Shown here piece after piece: positions 61,510 through 64,000 of a stretch of DNA of 64,000 nucleotides. The position numbers and the translations under genes were made by a program. The stretch is from NCBI GenBank assembly GCA_910575495.1, contig CAJTFS010000005.1:1-64000 (forward strand). The letters run 5' to 3'. Below the pieces are notes generated by a model. The model did no database searches. It was not told the DNA's origin and worked only from the letters and a program-made list of their open reading frames with translations. The DNA is from Bacteroidales bacterium (lineage in GTDB: Bacteria; Bacteroidota; Bacteroidia; Bacteroidales; Rikenellaceae). Numbering within the stretch: the first letter of the stretch is position 1; the number at the start of each line of letters is the position of its first letter.

Positions 61510-64000
61510 GTCGTGACGGGCTACGGCTCGCTGCGCAAGGCTTCGTTTACGGGCGCCGCGGCGATCGTCGGCGAAGACGTTCTGTCCAAGAAGACCGACG
61601 CCAACTTCGTGAAATCGCTCGAAGGCGCCGTACCGGGCATCCAGATGAACAACTCGACCGGCGCGCCGGGCACCTGGGGTTCGGTCTACGTGCGCGGCCG
61701 CGGTTCGCTCAACTCGGGCACGCAGCCCCTCTACGTGATCGACGGCATGGTCGTCAACTCCGACATCGAAGACAATTACAACTCCACGTCGAACAACTGG
61801 ATCGACCCGATGGCTTCGGTCAACGCTTCGGACATCGAGAGCGTGACGGTGCTCAAGGACGCCGCCGCCACGGCCATCTACGGTTCGCGCGCCGCCAACG
61901 GTGTGATCGTCATCACCACCAAGAAAGGCCAGCAGGGCAACTTCAATCTCAACGTCGACATCAAGCAGGGCTTCGTGTCGATGGCCAACAACAACATGGA
62001 GTTCGCCAATGCCGAGGAGAGCATGAACCTCTTCGCCCATGGTCGTGCTGCCCGGCAAGGCGGTGCACCCGCCGACTGGATCGCCCCGCTCACAAATTAT
62101 TATGGTTGGGACGGCCAGTCGTCTTACGACTGGGTCGACAAGGTCACGCGCAAAGGCTATTACCAGGACTACAACCTGAGCGCTTCGGGCCGCACGGGCT
62201 CCACAGGCTTCTACGCCAGCATGGGCTACCTCAATTCGGAGGGTCTGGTCATCGCTTCCGACATGGAGCGTATCTCGGGCCGTCTGAACCTCGACAGCAA
62301 GTTCAAATACTTCACCTTCGGCGTCAACACGTCGTATGCCTACTCGACGCAGAACAGTTTCGGCCAAGGCACGGGCGGCACGATGTCCAACCCGATCGTA
62401 GCGGCCATCAGCAGCATGAGGCCTTTCTTCCCGTTCTACAATGAAGACGGCAGCTATGCCAACGTGAATCTCTACAACCCGCTTGCGCTCAAGGACTCGA
62501 AACTGGGCGACATCTACCGCTCGCAGGTGCAGACGGTCAATGCCAACCCCTATCTCCAGGTCGATTTCGGCAAGGGCATCTACGCCAAGACCTCGCTCGG
62601 CGCCAACATCACCGACACGCGCATCTACGACTACTGGAGCGCCGTCTACAACCCGCAGGCCGCCAAGTACAACGGTCTGGGACAGCAGTTCAACTCGAAG
62701 AGCAGCGTCATCACCTGGACCAATCTGCTGGGCTGGAATTACACCTTCGACGACAAGCACGACGTAGGCATCATGCTCGGTCAGGAGATGCAGCGCAAGT
62801 TCTACCACAACGAGTACTATTCCCGCTCCGACTTCCCCCATGCCGACAACGGCATGCGCGATCTTTCGACGGCAGGTACGGACCAGGGATCGCAATACTA
62901 CAAGCAGGAGGCTACGCTGGCATCCTACTTCATGGACGCCCACTATTCGTACGACGACAAGTACTACGTTTCGGGATCGTTCCGCCGCGACGGTTCGTCG
63001 GTCTTCGGTGCGGAGAGACGCTGGGGTAACTTCTGGTCGGTAGGCGCCAAGTGGCGCATCTCGGGCGAGAACTTCCTCAAGAACAACACGACCGTCACCA
63101 ACGCCGCCATCCGCGCGTCGTACGGTACGGTGGGCAACCAGGACATCGACTGGTATGCCGCCCGCGGCTTCTACGAGGCCGGCTACAACTACAACGGCCT
63201 GCCGGGCATGGTGCCGACCACCATCTCCAATCAGCAGCTGACGTGGGAGACCTCGAAGAAGTTCGACGTCGGATTCGACCTTTCGTTCATCGACCGCATC
63301 CACCTGACGTTCGACTACTACAACGAGAAAACCAGCGACGCCCTCTACAAGGTTCCCCTGTCGATGACCACGGGCAACGCATCGTTCATGCAGAACATCG
63401 GCACGATCCGCAACCGCGGTATCGAATTCGCTGTCAACGCCACCGTCATGCAGCGCCGCGACTTCGTATGGAGCGCCCACGCCAACGTCACCTGGAACGA
63501 AAACGAGGTCGTCAAACTGGCCACCGCCGATCCGATCATCGACAATTTTTCGATCGTCGAAGAGGGCCGTCCCTACCGTCAGTTCTACCTGAAGGAGTAT
63601 GCCGGCGTCGACCGCGAAACCGGCAAGCCGCTGTGGTACCTCAACGAGACGGGCGACGAAACCACCTCCAACTACAACGATGCAGCCAAGCGCTATCTCG
63701 GGTCGGCCGATCCGAAGGTGCTGGGCGGCTTCGGCACGAGCATCAACTGGAAAGGCCTCGACTTCAACGTCGACTTCACCTACCGCATGGGCGGCAAGGT
63801 CTACGACAGCGGCGCGGCATTCACCGGCTGGGGCATGTCCGAGCGCACCCCGCTGCGCGACGTGGCGCTCAACTCGTGGACCGAGGAGAACAAGGACGCC
63901 AAGCATCCGCAGTACATCTACGGCGACCCGTATAACGCCACGAACGACTCCTCGCGCTTCCTGTTCAACGGCAACTACCTGAAGATAAGCAACATTACGC
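61195..64000 (+). CDS. SusC/RagA-family TonB-dependent transporter (right, promoter-less copy; partial)
   Basis: Open from ATG 61195 to the window edge, at least 935 residues, with no stop. Residues 1-105 are identical to the left SusC (signal peptide and CarboxypepD_reg-like domain). From the TonB box on (EVVVTGYGS) it is a different receptor: plug with VRGRGSLNSGTQPLYVIDGM and AIYGSRAANGVIVITTKKGQ, then barrel strands. No good promoter precedes it in this orientation. A SusD partner is expected beyond the window. Confidence 0.93.
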   Translation, partial: MVRQLVLSLIAVLCAGLLGSTAQNRAVSGKVSGTDGAPIAGATVIVEGTSAGTTTGADGSFTLAAPADASLLVSFLGYETASVPVAGKTRIDIVLNEDAQAIDEVVVTGYGSLRKASFTGAAAIVGEDVLSKKTDANFVKSLEGAVPGIQMNNSTGAPGTWGSVYVRGRGSLNSGTQPLYVIDGMVVNSDIEDNYNSTSNNWIDPMASVNASDIESVTVLKDAAATAIYGSRAANGVIVITTKKGQQGNFNLNVDIKQGFVSMANNNMEFANAEESMNLFAHGRAARQGGAPADWIAPLTNYYGWDGQSSYDWVDKVTRKGYYQDYNLSASGRTGSTGFYASMGYLNSEGLVIASDMERISGRLNLDSKFKYFTFGVNTSYAYSTQNSFGQGTGGTMSNPIVAAISSMRPFFPFYNEDGSYANVNLYNPLALKDSKLGDIYRSQVQTVNANPYLQVDFGKGIYAKTSLGANITDTRIYDYWSAVYNPQAAKYNGLGQQFNSKSSVITWTNLLGWNYTFDDKHDVGIMLGQEMQRKFYHNEYYSRSDFPHADNGMRDLSTAGTDQGSQYYKQEATLASYFMDAHYSYDDKYYVSGSFRRDGSSVFGAERRWGNFWSVGAKWRISGENFLKNNTTVTNAAIRASYGTVGNQDIDWYAARGFYEAGYNYNGLPGMVPTTISNQQLTWETSKKFDVGFDLSFIDRIHLTFDYYNEKTSDALYKVPLSMTTGNASFMQNIGTIRNRGIEFAVNATVMQRRDFVWSAHANVTWNENEVVKLATADPIIDNFSIVEEGRPYRQFYLKEYAGVDRETGKPLWYLNETGDETTSNYNDAAKRYLGSADPKVLGGFGTSINWKGLDFNVDFTYRMGGKVYDSGAAFTGWGMSERTPLRDVALNSWTEENKDAKHPQYIYGDPYNATNDSSRFLFNGNYLKISNIT

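Overview
This 64 kb window looks like chromosome from a GC-rich gut member of the Bacteroidales, most like Alistipes (Rikenellaceae). Evidence: SusC/SusD and BtuB/BtuG outer-membrane uptake pairs, a GldH lipoprotein next to RicT, GC-rich coding DNA, and many promoters with the Bacteroidetes -7 box TAnnTTTG (mostly TATCTTTG), often only 5-40 bp before the start codon. Three stretches have different base composition or mobile-DNA content: about 1-4260, about 42240-49500, and the switch at 59006-61509.

Layout. 1-4260: edge of an AT-rich integrated element with a P-loop protein resembling the N-terminus of anti-phage dCTP deaminases, a small HTH protein and two translationally coupled tyrosine recombinases. 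4643-8568: LytTR-type two-component pair, an HsdR-N-like nuclease-fold protein and a short GH2-like protein. 8674-12051: tRNA-Lys(CTT) and a BtuG-BtuB vitamin B12 capture/uptake operon. 12212-19587: GH97 glycosidase, mannose-6-phosphate isomerase, DUF2752 plus two CD225/dispanin proteins, then a RarA, outer-membrane barrel and YfcE-like operon. 19688-26925: ClpA/ClpC-type chaperone, uracil-DNA glycosylase, alkaline phosphatase lipoprotein, and a BlaI/BlaR1-like repressor-sensor pair whose sensor has a duplicated TonB C-terminal domain. 28163-42021: TrmB, GldH, RicT, MATE exporter, YraN, dipeptidase E, the AcpP-FabF-RNase III cluster, RadC, KdtA and a UPF0597/CyuA-like protein. 42240-49500: an NBU-like mobilizable element (PadR regulator and membrane protein as cargo, MobV relaxase, primase, SF3 helicase, HTH protein, integrase). 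49744-53609: ferredoxin/flavodoxin-like protein, GNAT, small membrane protein, Hsp20, an orphan low-GC membrane protein and tRNA-Phe(GAA). 54518-64000: a SusD, a SusC, a tyrosine recombinase and a second, divergent SusC that runs off the window.

The most striking system is the last one. The two divergent SusC genes share a perfect 350-bp inverted repeat (59006-59355 and 61160-61509). It covers the 5' leader plus the first 105 codons and stops at the TonB-box region. Between the arms is an 1804-bp segment carrying a tyrosine recombinase gene and one strong outward promoter. That promoter currently faces the left SusC-SusD operon. Inversion would hand it to the right SusC, so this is a self-contained on/off selector between two nutrient receptors.

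A second pattern lies in the long gene-free stretches (27.2-28.2, 32.4-33.2, 38.0-39.2 and 53.6-54.5 kb). They are mosaics of dispersed repeats. Three contain orphan ~240-bp modules encoding the C-terminal end of a FISUMP/fimbrillin-like domain, with conserved ends and strongly divergent interiors. All four contain a copy of a ~50-bp GC-rich hairpin. An 81-bp tandem repeat in one of them duplicates the upstream half of the MATE promoter.
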